Positions 43,456-55,380 of a stretch of 64,000 nt of DNA are shown piece after piece. Each line of letters starts with the position of its first letter. The first letter of the stretch is position 1. Below the pieces are notes generated by a model, which saw only the letters and a list, made by a program, of their open reading frames with translations, was not told the origin of the DNA and made no database searches. Source of the stretch: Euphorbia lathyris (lineage: Eukaryota; Streptophyta; Magnoliopsida; Malpighiales; Euphorbiaceae); the NCBI RefSeq assembly GCF_963576675.1, contig NC_088913.1:26243001-26307000 (forward strand), read 5' to 3'. The position numbers and the translations under genes were made by a program.

Positions 43456-46400
43456 ATGTTGCTTCAAATTTCAATTCAGCGAGGTATTTTAGTTCTTAAA
43501 TGATCGAATTTGTTTAAGTTGGAAACGCATACTTGATTTGATTTCTTCCTTCTCTTTTTATCTGTGATCAGTGAGAAATCTGAGGGCTTTGAGGTCTCAG
43601 ATCCTTGCTTTGGGGACTTCTCAATTCTCTACTGCTGCTCAGCCTTCTTCTAGCCAGCGTAAATCTCTGGTATGGGAATTCTTATATCATAGCTTCAGTT
43701 GATGTGTGGTATGTTGTTTGTATTGCGTCCTACTTGTATGCTGAAAAAGTGCGACGGAAATAGATTCAAATTCTTGTTTCTTTGGTTGGAACTTCTATCT
43801 GCTGGGATTTATAGAAAGATATTGCTGTAGTAGATTTGTTCTTCCCTAAACTTAGTTTTTTTTAAGGAAATAGTTCCAGTTATGTTTGATAGATTCAAGT
43901 TTAGGTTCTTTTCTTTTAAAATATTCGGGAAAACTCATTTCCCAGCCTCTGAACTATTCAATTTCTTTTATTCAGCCTCTCCACTGAACTTTTGTTCTAT
44001 TCAGACCGTCAATTTGAATAACGTTAAGGTCTGTATGGGGCAATACTAGAATAATTTCAGGGCTTCTTTTACATGCAAATTTGCTCTATTAGGCCCTTAA
44101 AAGTCCTCATTATTTAGCTATATTCAAAGCTAAAGGGTTTAATAGAACAGAAGTTCAGTTAAGTGGCTCATAACATAGAGTTGAATATATTCAGTTCACT
44201 GACTACTTTGCATTTTGTTCTTTATGTTATACAAATTTGTATGCTCTTAAACAGTCTCATACACAATGCAATTGTTTCATTATAAGCTGATGTTCTGATT
44301 GCCATAAGGTTGCTGTACTTAGAATATGAAACGACTTTTATTGATAAATGGTTATTTATGGGATCAGAGGGTTCCAAATCTTATTGGAGGGTCATTCGTT
44401 GATTCACAGTCATCTTCAGCCATTGATGTGATAAACCCGGTAAGTGCTTGGATAAAATTTAATTTAATTTTGTTATATTAAACTTGATACTGTAAGTAAG
44501 ATTTTATTCTTTTACTCTGGTTGATTTAAATTTTTTGGCAATAGGCAACACAAGAAGTTGTTTCACAAGTCCCATTGACTACAAATGAGGAGTTCAAAGC
44601 TGCAGTTTCTGCAGCAAAACAGGCTTTTCCATCTTGGCGTAGCACACCAGTTACTACCCGTCAGCGCATGATGCTCAAGCTCCAAGAGCTTATTCGTAGG
44701 GATATTGTAAGTTTGTTAGGCTTTTGGTTGCCTTTTAATGGTTGATTTTAACTTTTCAAATATAGAATATTGATTGTGAAAATCTTGCAATCTTCTTGTA
44801 GGATAAGCTTGCCATGAATATTACTACTGAACAGGGAAAGACAATTAAGGATGCACATGGTGATGTGTTCCGTGGGCTTGGTTAGTTCATTTCCATCTCA
44901 TTTGTTCTTTTAGAAGTTTCTATGGAGATGATGATGGAGTTTAATAACATCAATAGAGGTGGTGGAACATGCTTGTGGAATGGGAACATTGCAAATGGGT
45001 GAGTATGCTCCAAATGTCTCAAATGGAATTGATACCTACAGCATCAGAGAGCCGCTCGGTGTGTGTGCTGGAATTTGCCCTTTCAACTTTCCTGCAATGA
45101 TTCCCTTATGGGTAAGTCCTTCCATAATCTTCAATATTTAATTTTCATTTCCTTTTCATTTCTGATATTATTTTAAGTTGATGTAGATCCTAAAACACAT
45201 GTGAGGATGCTTGAAATTTTCTTACTTGTGGGTTTAAAATCTAACTAGCGAGTCAATACAATCAAAGTATTTCTTTTATTATTGTATTTGTAATTATTTT
45301 GAGTGTTCCAGAAGTTAGAAGGCTATCCTTTCTCTCAATGATTTAATTTTCAGCTTCCCAAGCAAAAGAAAAAGTTTGTGAACTTTTGTTCTGTTATTTC
45401 ACTACAGATGTTCCCTGTTGCAGTTACATGTGGTAATACCTTTGTCTTAAAGCCATCTGAGAAAGATCCCGGTAAGTTGTTAATATTTTGAAGCATCACT
45501 CTCTAATAGAACCATAAGATATTGGGTAGTAAGCAAACTTGTAGAGTTTTCAAATAAACGTGTTCAGGAGAGTTGGTATACTGAAACTGTAGCCTCCGTT
45601 GTATTGTATGTTTAGGCACATGGGGTTGATAATGGTGGTGTTGTAATTGAATGATCACAACCTCCTATAGTAATCCTGCTTGCTTGGGGGCTAGGATTTT
45701 GTAGTTTCAGGTATAGAAGTATTACTGCAAGTACTCTCTGTGCTCCTTTTTTTTTTTCACCGGAAGAATTTCTGTTTGGAGATTGTCTTCGAGTAATGGA
45801 AGGTTTATTTACTATGTTTAGTAATACAAATACGATTTTTAGTATTATATTTAGGGTAGTTATCTACTGACAGACTCACATATGTTTAGTAATACATCTA
45901 TTTGCTACATATTTTCCCTGAAACTGTAATTGAATTGAATAAAATGTATATATGTATAAAAAACATACAGTGCCTGGTGATATTTGGAAATCTTTCTAGT
46001 TTCGAATAAGGAGAAAAGGGAGTTTGAAAGTTTACTGTAGACATGATATCAGGTTCCAAAAGTACTCTTTAGAGTGCATTTTGGTATACTTTAGTAATGA
46101 ACGTGTCGTAATGCCTTGAATCTGTATTACACACTACGACGCTATATCTTGTTTCCTATTTGGATTAGTATTGGTTTTTGGTTTTCTACTTGGAAGCGAT
46201 GTCTTGGGGTCCAAGTCAGTTTAGGATAGGTTGAGAATACTCTCTTATGTAAACCCTAATGTGCAATCTGATTTCCGCCTCCTTAATAAAAGCTATTCTC
46301 CTTCTGCCCGTAGACTAGCCAACATAACGTTGGTGAACCACGTAAAATCTGTGTTTCGTTTTTTCGTTTATTTATCTTTCGCTAAATCCGCACAACAGAA

Positions 46401-49400
46401 TGAAAGTGATTCTTTTGTTTCTGCTATTTGTGTTCTTTGTCAAAAGCTTTTATTTGATTTATTTTACAACAGTGAAAATACAAAATTAAATCTCATGCTA
46501 TTCACTGAACCATTAATTTCTGTGCTGGTATTCTTTTCAGGGGCTTCTATAATGCTTGCAGAACTAGCAATGGAAGCTGGTCTGCCTAATGGTGTCTTAA
46601 ATATTGTTCATGGAACCAATGTAAGCCCTTACTGGACAAAAAAAACTCCTTTTTACATATAATTTCATTAGGTCGGTTCTCCTCCCAAGAATATAATAAA
46701 AGGATGTAGTGAATATATTTATTGCACTTTAAAGATGTTTCGGCTTTCACCTGGGCATTTTTGTGAAATCTGAACTACTTTAGGATTATAATCTGTATAA
46801 CACAATGATAATGATTATTAACTTTTAGGTCACGAACAGCACATTGATCATAACGGACATTATATTTAGCACTACTGTTTCTAATATATTTCAGTTTTAA
46901 TGCAGGATATTGTTAATGCTATTTGTGATGATGATGATATCAGAGCTATTTCTTTTGTTGGTTCCAATACTGTAAGTTTCCTAAAGCTATAAATGTGCAG
47001 GTTCATATCCCTATATGGTTTTATGTATGTATGGTTTAAATTTCACAAGTTGGGAACCCCAGTTTCTTGCTTGTATAGATTCATTCTTTTTTTGATCTCC
47101 AAGGAAAGGCAATTGTCATTAGAAACAGATTTGCATATTGCCCAACTTTTAAGAACTAGCATTTCTAGTTTTATGCTTATGAATTTAGGAAACGTACTAT
47201 AGTTTTAGCTTATCAAAATTTAGGGCTAAATAGATTTAAGGATTAAGATTAAGAATGAGAGTCTATGCTTGGCGAAGTAAAGCAACTAAAGTTCTACTGT
47301 TTCAGTTTCGTTGCATGATTTCCAGCAATGGATGCCTTTTAATACTATGTTCCTCTACTTGAATTGTTTTTTTCTTAACTCTGTAGCGATTGATCTTAAT
47401 AACTAGTTGAGCATTGTCATTAATCAGTCTTGCTTCTGATTTTGTTCATTATGGTTGTCATTTCTATCCTTATTACATTCTCATTTTATATTTTTGATTC
47501 TATATCTGAAAGGCTGGTATGCATATATATGGAAAAGCGTCAGCTAAAGGGAAACGTGTTCAGGTATTTGTATTTAATGTTCTTCCCAGCAACTTATCTG
47601 GTCTTTACGTACTCTGCGATGCTTGAAGTTGAAATTGATAGTGCTTCATAACTATTTGTTTAGTCTAACATGGGAGCCAAGAATCATGCAATTGTCTTGC
47701 CTGATGCAAACATGGATGCTGCTTTAAATGCCCTGGTTGCTGCTGGTTTTGGTGCGGCTGGACAACGTTGCATGGCACTGAGCACAGTAGTTTTTGTTGG
47801 AGACTCACAATCATGGTAATATGTTTTCCTCATTCTGGGGCTCTGGATCTTCACTTCATATATTCTGTTGGCCTTTGTTTGACATTTTTAAGTTAGGATA
47901 TTCTATTTTTTTCAACAAAAATTTGATGCTGAACATATTCAATGATGAATTTGAATCATGATTACACTATATACCCTGTTAGGTTGTTTGCTTGCATAAA
48001 ATAATAATTAATTACACTGAGCAATGACCATGGCATGAAACCTGCATGTAATCATGATTTATTTCTTTTTTTTAATTAATTAATTTATTTTTATATGTTT
48101 ATCAGCACAACTGCTATTTTAGTATTTACGACTCAGTGTACGACCATCATGACTGATCATCCATCACCCATTAGCCATTGCCACCAATAATTCAACTGCT
48201 GCCACCTGTTAATCCATCCTTTGCCTCCCCTAGTATTCTTTGACCATAACTATCACTATATATAAGCTAGATATAATGACAATTATAGTAACCTGCATCA
48301 TATTTTTCATTGCATAACTAGTTTTATTATACCCTAACAAACATGGCCAGAATAATTTTGCAGGGAGAGTAAATTGGTGCAACTTGCTAAGGGGTTGAAA
48401 GTAAATGCTGGAACAGAGCCTGATGCAGACCTTGGTCCAGTCATAAGCAAACAAGTATGGTATTTTTTTTGTGCAATCTCTCATGCAATTTGCATGACTA
48501 CTTACCAACTTGGACCATAAATTATAGAAAATGAAAGTAAATGCTGGAACAGGGCCTGATGCAGACCTTGGTACAGTTATAAGCAAACAAGTATGGTATT
48601 TTCTTTGTGCAATCTCTCATGCAATTTGCAAGACCTTTTACCAACTTGGCCCATAAATTAAAGAAAATGAAAGTAAACGCTGGAACTGGGCCTGATGCAG
48701 ACCTTGGTACAATTACGAGCAAACAAGTATGACATTTTTTGTGTGCAATCTTTCATGTAATTTGCATGGCTTTTTATCAACTTGGACCACAAATTAAAGA
48801 AGATGAAAGTAAATGCTCGAACAGATCCTGATGCAGATCTTGGTCCAGTTATAAGCAACAAGTATGGCCCAAAAAGATAGATCACTTAGAGCTCTTATGT
48901 GGTTTGATAAAATATAGTTAAGATGGTTGAAAGACAAATTTTTTACACATGACCTTCCTAATTCCCCTTATTTAAGTTACTAATTTGATTGGCTGAATAT
49001 TAAATTATTACTAACATAACATTTGTGTTGGGATTGGTAGACTGTTTATAGTTTCAAGTTAATTTGATGTACTTTGTTGATATCGGACATAATAAATGAG
49101 GGTATTTTAGGAAGATTGGAAACAACTAACTTTTATATAAAGTAGGTTCTCTATAATTTGGGACGGAACAAAATGGTAAAGTGATCTATCTTTTGTGCAA
49201 CCTTCCATGTAATTTGCATGACTTTTACCAACTTGGACCATAAATTAAAGAAAATGAAAGTGTCTCATCTCTCTAATTTGTTTTGTAGTGTAATCAATGG
49301 GAGCTTGCTGATGCTTCTTTATGCATCTGGTTAGCTTATCATGTTCGAAATTTTTCTGCATTTGCAGGCCAAAGAACGAATACATAGATTAGTTCAAAAT

Positions 49401-50788
49401 GGTGTTGAAAGTGGTGCAAGGCTACTTCTCGATGGAAGAAATATAGTGGTAGCTTATTTTACATTTCACTGTCTGCATCATAATTTTTTATCAATAGAAT
49501 TCCTGGATGTTTCTTCCTGGATTAAGAAGACGGCAATCATAATTATTGGCTATTTCTGGTAATGACTGTACATAGTCTCAGGCACAACATAAGGCATTCA
49601 TATTAAAATTTGGAGATTAAACCATAATATATTGTTGTGGGAAGTAACAGCGCAAGTTTCTTGGTGATTGATTTTATTATCATGAAGTAATTTTGTTCCT
49701 TTTCTTCAGCTTTATTGAAGAGGAAATGATCTTTTTTCTAATGTGTTATTTTTCTCAACCAGGTACCGGGATATGAGCAGGGAAATTTTGTTGGTCCTAC
49801 CATCTTGTCTGGTGTGACAGCTGATATGGAGTGCTACAAGGTACCACTCCACTCATATCTTTATGCAATTGGCCTTAGAGAAATCTGTAACCTCAAAAGA
49901 CAATTGTAGGAATAGACATAAAGTTTTGCTAGAAGATTGACTGCCCTACACATGGCCTTTGCAGGAGGAAATCTTTGGGCCAGTCCTCCTATGCATGCAG
50001 GTTTGTGATGCACTCTTACTTTCCTATGTTAACTAGCTCTGGTCTAATCCGTTTTCATGACAAGTTAATGAGTCTTTTATTTTTCTCCTTTTGAACCTTC
50101 AGGCTGACAGCTTTGAAGAAGCCATCCACATTGTTAACAATAATAAGTATATATACCTTTCACTCTGACTTTGTTGGCATATTATTAATTTATTATCCTT
50201 TTCTTCATGTTTACTCTTTTTTCAACATGGGTAAATAATTATTTGTGTTGCAGGTACGGTAATGGAGCTTCTATATTTACTACATCTGGTGCAGCTGCAA
50301 GAAAATTCCAGACCGAGATAGAAGCTGGGCAGGTAAAATTACAAAGGAATTTACTAGCTAGGCCTAGGTTCTGTGCAATTTCTCTGAAACTTGCAGATGA
50401 GTTCTTTTCTGCTAAGCATATTTCCTTGTAAAACTTGTGATTATGTAACATGACGGATATGGATGCAGGTTGGGATCAATGTTCCTATACCAGTTCCATT
50501 GCCCTTTTTCTCATTTACTGGCTCCAAGGCATCCTTTGCTGGCGATCTTAATTTCTATGGTATATTACCCTTTTTGTGTGCACATATTTATAATTTATTA
50601 ATTTCTCGCTCCTTGCATAAAGCTGGGCACGAAAAACTTCAAAAATAATGCAAGATACATATTCTATTTTCTGAAATGCAGGTAAGGCTGGAGTTCATTT
50701 TTACACCCAGATCAAGACAATAACTCAACAATGGAAGGATTTACCAGGCGGAGTTTCACTAGCAATGCCAACATCACAGAAGATGTAG
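43456..50788 (+). CDS. Methylmalonate-semialdehyde dehydrogenase (ALDH6 family), copy 2
   Basis: Nineteen coding exons, all GT-AG and phase-consistent, 537 residues: 43456-43483, 43572-43669, 44368-44439, 44545-44706, 44802-44880, 44957-45111, 45408-45471, 46541-46620, 46906-46971, 47513-47563, 47664-47815, 48364-48454, 49368-49448, 49763-49840, 49965-50000, 50103-50146, 50254-50332, 50469-50559, 50682-50788. The N-terminus [19 protein letters not shown] is Arg-rich and lacks acidic residues, a mitochondrial presequence. The body shows [46 protein letters not shown] (Asn at the usual Glu site) and catalytic Cys in GQRCMALS. The reaction is CoA-acylating oxidation of (methyl)malonate semialdehyde in valine, thymine and inositol catabolism. 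Length matches plant MMSDH. Odd points: the exon 12 junction is amplified downstream, and a MULE lies 0.3 kb upstream. Confidence 0.96.
46150..46475 (+). mobile_element. Possible LTR fragment in MMSDH copy 2 intron 7
   Basis: TTATGTAAACCCTAATGTGC, CCTTAATAAAAGC and GTGAACCACGTAAAATCTGTG in this order resemble the transcribed 3' part of plant copia LTRs. A TGTT start near 46150 and an ACAACA end near 46397 or 46475 are possible. No matching target duplication was found, so the boundaries are tentative. Confidence 0.4.
48398..48870 (+). repeat. 136-bp tandem repeat spanning exon 12/intron 12 of MMSDH copy 2
   Basis: Units start with AAAGTAAATGCTGGAAC or close variants at 48398, 48534, 48670 and 48806, exactly 136 bp apart. 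Each unit holds the last 57 nt of exon 12 (19 codons, KVNAGT.PDADLG..ISKQ), the donor CAA|GTATGG, and about 79 nt of intron. The fourth unit's tail is displaced by a small element (48872-49194) and resumes at 49195-49255. Copies 2-4 keep the 57-nt part free of stops. Confidence 0.93.
48872..49194. mobile_element. 323-bp MITE inside the fourth tandem unit
   Basis: Perfect 16-bp inverted ends AAAAGATAGATCACTT (48872-48887) and AAGTGATCTATCTTTT (49179-49194). The interrupted repeat unit (..CAAGTATGG then TTTGTGCAA..) defines the insertion site. The interior is AT-rich and non-coding. No target duplication is clear. Confidence 0.8.
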
Positions 50789-51198
50789 TGTGTGTCATAA
50801 CTCATAACTATCATCTGTAATTTGCTTAAAGCCTTAAATAAATAGATGTCTTTCTGCTCCATCATGTTATATGCTGTTTCCTCCATGCATGCTTCACTCA
50901 TCCTTATCTTTTGTTTTGTCTCTCTCATTCATATGCATTCATGATACATTATATGAATTAACTTCATTCTTTTGCTTTGATTTTTCTTTTACTGATATAG
51001 CTTTAAATCAGTGGATGAGGAAAGACTGTGAACCATCCATCTATTTTTGCTGAATCAAATTCTTTGTTTCAATGTTAGGTGTTTTAAATTTTTAATCTCT
51101 CATTTCCAAAAATGCTTCCTCCTAAGTGGGGATTTAAATATGGAAATAGCTCTCCTTTTAATGTACAAAAAGGATTTTCTATCAACAGTAGGTCATTA
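50789..51198. other. 3' flank of MMSDH copy 2
   Basis: AT-rich 3' UTR and spacer. AATAAATAGATG near 50837 could serve as a poly(A) signal. Nothing else seen. Confidence 0.45.
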
Positions 51199-51391
51199 GA
51201 GGGCGAGCCTTGGCGCAACGGTAAACGTTGGTGTCATGTGACCAAGAGGTCACGGGTTCGAGTCTTAGGAGCGGCCTCTTGCCAAAATAGATTGGCAGGG
51301 GAAGGCTTGCCCCCAGTACACCCTTGTGGTGGGACCCCTCCCCGGACCCTCGCTCAGCGGGGACGCGTAGTGCGACCGGGCTGCCCTTTTT
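51199..51391 (+). mobile_element. Au-type SINE, second copy
   Basis: Same family and orientation as 22876-23071: A box CTTGGCGCAACGG, B box GGTTCGAGTC, and the GGACCCTCGCTCAGCGGGG segment, ending in T5. Flanked by a perfect 12-bp duplication AGTAGGTCATTA (51187-51198, 51392-51403). Differs from copy 1 by a handful of changes. Confidence 0.94.
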
Positions 51392-51504
51392 AGTAGGTCA
51401 TTAAATAATAAATTAAATTTAGAAACTTTGATGAGTTATGGAAATGGAATAGAAAAACCAAATATATAAACAAATTTGTTGTTATAAATAGTCAATATAA
51501 ACCC

Positions 51505-53228
51505 TTGGCCTTGAAAGTTTTACTTCATTATTTAATCATTAGATTTTGCGAGTAGTGAGTGATAATGAAGACAGAGTGTAGTGATATAAGTACAACAATG
51601 ATTGTTCCGAAGAGTTTAGAATCATTAGACATTCATCTTGACTGTTTGTTGATCACACAAAAGGAAAAGGCCTATGAAGCTAAGAAGGTCAAAGACAATC
51701 AGATCTCCATAAATTAACAATTTAACGATTTTTAGGTTGACTAATCGATTTGTTCACAGAGGGGTTTATGATGGCTAGGATGTTGCATGTTAACAGACTT
51801 TTTAATCTCATACTTATTATTTATCTTTGATATATACTTCCATTTCTGTTTTTCTAAATTTCCTTCTCAATTAAGAGTTACCTGAATATATTAATTGTTC
51901 GTTTTGTTAATCAATTTGACAAGTTTTTCGAATTCGCTTCTCATTTAAGTTAATCGAATGTGGTGACAAGGATCATATGGTGAAGGCTGAGATAATTTTA
52001 CTGAGGAAGCATTCAACCAAGAGGTTTTTAGTTAGAAAAACATGTCTCATCCTAGTAATTCTCAGGTAAAACATATATGCTTCAATTGTGAATTCACAGT
52101 GTTATGCTTTCAAAATATATATGGACAATCAAATACCAAATTTGCCTTTTCATTTTGCAATTAATTGGTGCAATAATGGGTTCCTCGAATGGTTGTTGAA
52201 CTAATATGTGTTGTATTTTTACTGTTCAACTTGAAGATATTCTCAAATACTACCTCATAAAAACTGCAATAGAGAGCTAATTTTCAAGATTGTCATACAA
52301 TGGACTCTAGATCTTCCAAGAAGCTTGGCTCAGTTCTCTTTTGAAAGTTAAGATTTTCTATGAACAGAGAGTTTACTGAAGAAGAAATTCACTCAAACAA
52401 GTATTAAAATGGAAACTTTTACTGATACAGAAATTAAAACCTTGAACAGGTGTTGGAATAGAGCCAACACACTTGCAAGATCTAGAGCCAATTACATGAC
52501 AATCTTGAAATATTCAGCTTTGTTTTGCAGTTCTTCAGGAGGTAGCATTTGAGAGTATCCTGAGGTTGAAAATCATTAACAACACAGCAAATATCAACCT
52601 AGCAACCTTATGAGGTACCCGTGTTTAAACAATGAATTGCAATCAAGAAAAAGCAAACTTGGATATTTCGTTGTCCATATATGTTTTAAGCCATAGTGGT
52701 TTGAGTTGATACGTGAAGCATGTGTCTTCTTATTTGAAAATCGTTATTGATGAGACATTTTTTTCCAAACATAAAACTCTTGTTTGAATGCTTTACTCAA
52801 GTGCGAGTATCTTAATCTTCATCTTTGACTGTTGCCACCTCATTCGAGAAACCTAACTAAAATGAGAAGAAAAACAAATAATATATCCAAGCAGATCTTA
52901 GTTGTTTAAAAGATTGAAAATCTACGTAATAGGGGATTGAAAGGTCTATTGACATGCAACATCTTGGCCATCATAGATTCCTTTGTGAACAAAGGCATTA
53001 GCCTGTCAACCTAAAAATTGTTTAATTGTTAGTTTATGAGGATCTAATTTTCATTTTTTCTTATGTTGCTTTGACCTTGCTCTTCATAGTCCATTTCCCT
53101 TGGCATGATCTATAAACTGTCAAGATGAATATCTAATAATTTTGAATTCTTTGGGTCAATTATGGTCGCACTTGTATTGTCACAAATTTTAAACGACTAA
53201 TTAGTCAAGCAAACCTTTCAAGGCTGAT
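51505..53228. repeat. ~1.7 kb imperfect palindrome
   Basis: The left arm (about 51505-52320) is the diverged reverse complement of the right arm (about 52470-53228). The two are collinear along the whole length with small indels. Paired landmarks: CCTTGAAAG at 51509 with CTTTCAAGG at 53215; ATTCATCTTGAC at 51631 with GTCAAGATGAAT at 53119; TTTGTTCAC at 51749 with GTGAACAAA at 52985; TCTAGATCTT at 52306 with AAGATCTAGA at 52475. The spacer is about 150 bp. I estimate 70-75 % identity by eye. No TIR or target duplication and no recognisable protein. The transcript would fold into one very long hairpin. Confidence 0.85.
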
Positions 53229-53462
53229 TTTTTTTTATATTGAGTATTTATAGCATTGAATTCGTTTCTATTTTTGTTTTCCTTTGCTGAAACTGATCAG
53301 GATTTTTAATTTAGTGACATATTGTTGGATAAAAAGTTATTTCCATACAGCAAAATGAGAGCTATTTCTCTATCCAACTTCCCGATTAGTTGGAAAGCAT
53401 TTTGAGAAGGAAAAAGTTTGAATCACCTGCATTGGAATGAAGAATTTTATTAGACAAAAACC

Positions 53463-53606
53463 AGTGGATGGTTTAGTGCTCTTCCTCGTACATCTAATTG
53501 AAGCTAGATCTATAAAAGAAAACCAATGAACTTAAGTGGATGGTTTAGTGCTCTTCCTCGTACATCTAATTGAAGCTAGATCTATAAAAGAAAACCAATG
53601 AACTTA
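53463..53606 (+). repeat. 72-bp tandem duplication
   Basis: Two apparently identical units starting AGTGGATGGTTTAGTGCTC at 53463 and 53535. Identity implies recent origin. Confidence 0.92.
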
Positions 53607-54589
53607 ATCTGTTTTGACTTGGAATTCATGTTACCAATAGGTAGGTAATTGAAAATGTATGTTCATACAGCACGAAAGAAAATACCAAAACAAAAACCCC
53701 ATCCCAACAGCACAGCCACAACACAGGAAAAAGAAAAGAACAAAGACCATTACCCTAGCACTAGGTAACCAAAATTCAGCTGGAAACATAATAAAAAAAC
53801 TAACCATAATTTGGAAGAAGGAAGAATATTAGAGCACGAGAAAAGCTGTTGGAAATTCTAATTCCTTGATGTTGTGAATTCAACTTACAATGCATCATTT
53901 TTATAATAACACAAAAGTAATACTACTTGCTTGGGTTATATATAACGTAATTATTAATTAGACAACTTATAATGTTACATTATTAAGCTATTCATAACTC
54001 TTTAAAATTACAAGTTTATTAATTTATTTACATAAATGTTGTCCTGTTCTTAATAGTATACCCCACTCTGTTCAAAATTCTATACTCTATATACAAAAGT
54101 TCTCTTTATCCAAACCCAGAAATTATGTTTTCCAATTATCGGATTGCAAATTCAATTTCTGAGAGATTAGAGGTCATTTTAACTATTGGTCACTCAAAAT
54201 TGGTATCGATCTTCCATTTTCTTCTTGACTGTAGTTATTATTGTTTCATATTCTATGCATTGGACTGTCTATGAGCTGGCATTGAATCTCTCCAAATCAC
54301 CTTAAAGCATTCTATTATTTTTCTTAGATAGGTGTGTACAGCTTTTCCAATTCAGTACTTCATAAAAAAATGATTGGATTCATATTATTTGCAGCTATTA
54401 TCATTATATAAATGGTGCAGTGCAATATTTCACTGACAAATTGCGATGATGCATATGGCTACTATTCTACACTTGTAAAACATGATTACATTGCTAATTG
54501 GAAATCAACTTTTTTAAAGCAGATGATGTCAAAATCTGAACCATTGATCTCTTGAAAACATGTCAGCTAGCTGGATATATGGAAAAGAA
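53607..54589. other. Spacer, nothing recognised
   Basis: AT-rich, short frames only. It probably includes downstream flank of the minus-strand MIR169 transcript. Confidence 0.45.
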
Positions 54590-55094
54590 AGACTGGCATG
54601 AAGAAGAAGATTCTGTCTGAGTAGCCAAGGAGACTGCCCGATCCCATAACCAAATAAGAGGTGAACAAGTTAATAAAAGACTACATAATTACACTACTAA
54701 ACTTGTCACTTTTTACTTGTCACTTTTTACCATTTGATACTATGAACTTATACTTGGACCTACCACACACGAAAACTTGTCAATTTTGGACATCCAACAT
54801 CCTTATTTGCGTTGTGACATGAAATGTATTTAGATGAAAGTTTGTCTGAACGATGCTATGTCAACTTTTTGGAGTCTATCAAAACAACAGGTGCTAGAGG
54901 TCCAAAATTGACAAGTTTAGATGTATAATAGGCCGAAGTATAAGTTCAGTTTTTGTAAACAGCAAAAAGTGACAGATTTAAGTGCATAATTATGTATCAA
55001 CCTGTAATAAAAGTACTGTTGAAACCACTTACATATTGAAGTCGGGCAAGTCATCCTTGGCTAGCAAACAAGACTCTTATCTTCATGTCAGTCC
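54590..55094 (-). ncRNA. MIR169: MIR169 precursor with a MITE in its loop
   Basis: Minus strand 55063-55043 reads TAGCCAAGGATGACTTGCC then CG: miR169 with one change at the penultimate base (TG in the common form). The 3' arm at 54640-54621 reads CGGGCAGTCTCCTTGGCTAC, a typical miR169* sequence. It pairs with the mature arm, including the changed base. The stem continues outward (GACTGACATGAAGA at 55094-55081 with TCTTCATGCCAGTC near 54604-54591). The arms are 400 bp apart because of a 325-bp element at 54680-55004. Without it the precursor would be about 170 nt, normal for plants. miR169 targets NF-YA mRNAs. Confidence 0.88.
54680..55004. mobile_element. MITE inside the MIR169 loop
   Basis: Flanked by the 9-bp duplication TAATAAAAG (54671-54679, 55005-55013). 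The ends are imperfectly inverted: left TACATAATTACACTACTAAA, right on the minus strand TACATAATTATGCACTTAAA. Further inverted pairing includes CTTGTCACTTTTTACT / CTGTCACTTTTTGCTG. A 9-bp duplication suggests Mutator origin. Confidence 0.83.
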
Positions 55095-55231
55095 TCTTTT
55101 CCCTCTTGAACATATAAATGTATAGAATATCATTATTCATTAGGCTTTCACCATCTAAATTCGAGCAGGGAATGACTCTCGTTAGGACGGTACAACTGTT
55201 GATATAATCTCTAGTTTGGAAGAGAAGGCCA

Positions 55232-55380
55232 AGCATGAAAAAGAAGAGCTTCTGAGATTAGCCAAGGTGACTGCCTGAAAACCTACACAAGTGTTCTTTT
55301 TTTACATATATAGAAACACAGATTGAGTGAGAGCAGGCAAGTCATCCTTGGCTACCAAAAAAGACTCTTATTTTCATGCT
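55232..55380 (-). ncRNA. MIR169: MIR169 precursor, compact copy
   Basis: Minus strand 55354-55334 reads TAGCCAAGGATGACTTGCC then TG, exactly the common miR169 form. The 3' arm at 55277-55257 (CAGGCAGTCACCTTGGCTAA) is the star strand. The base of the stem is AGCATGAAAA (55380-55371) with TTTTTCATGCTT (55242-55231). The hairpin is about 149 nt, with a ~55-nt loop. It lies about 140 nt upstream of the other MIR169 on the same strand, so both could be on one primary transcript. Confidence 0.93.

Noticed and set aside
48230..48885. Three overlapping minus-strand frames with repeated [14 protein letters not shown] sequence
   Set aside because: Antisense shadows of the 136-bp tandem repeat of exon 12.
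55051..55236. 61-codon minus-strand frame between the MIR169 hairpins
   Set aside because: Overlaps the mature miR169 stem and has no coding signal. The RNA hairpin explains the conservation.
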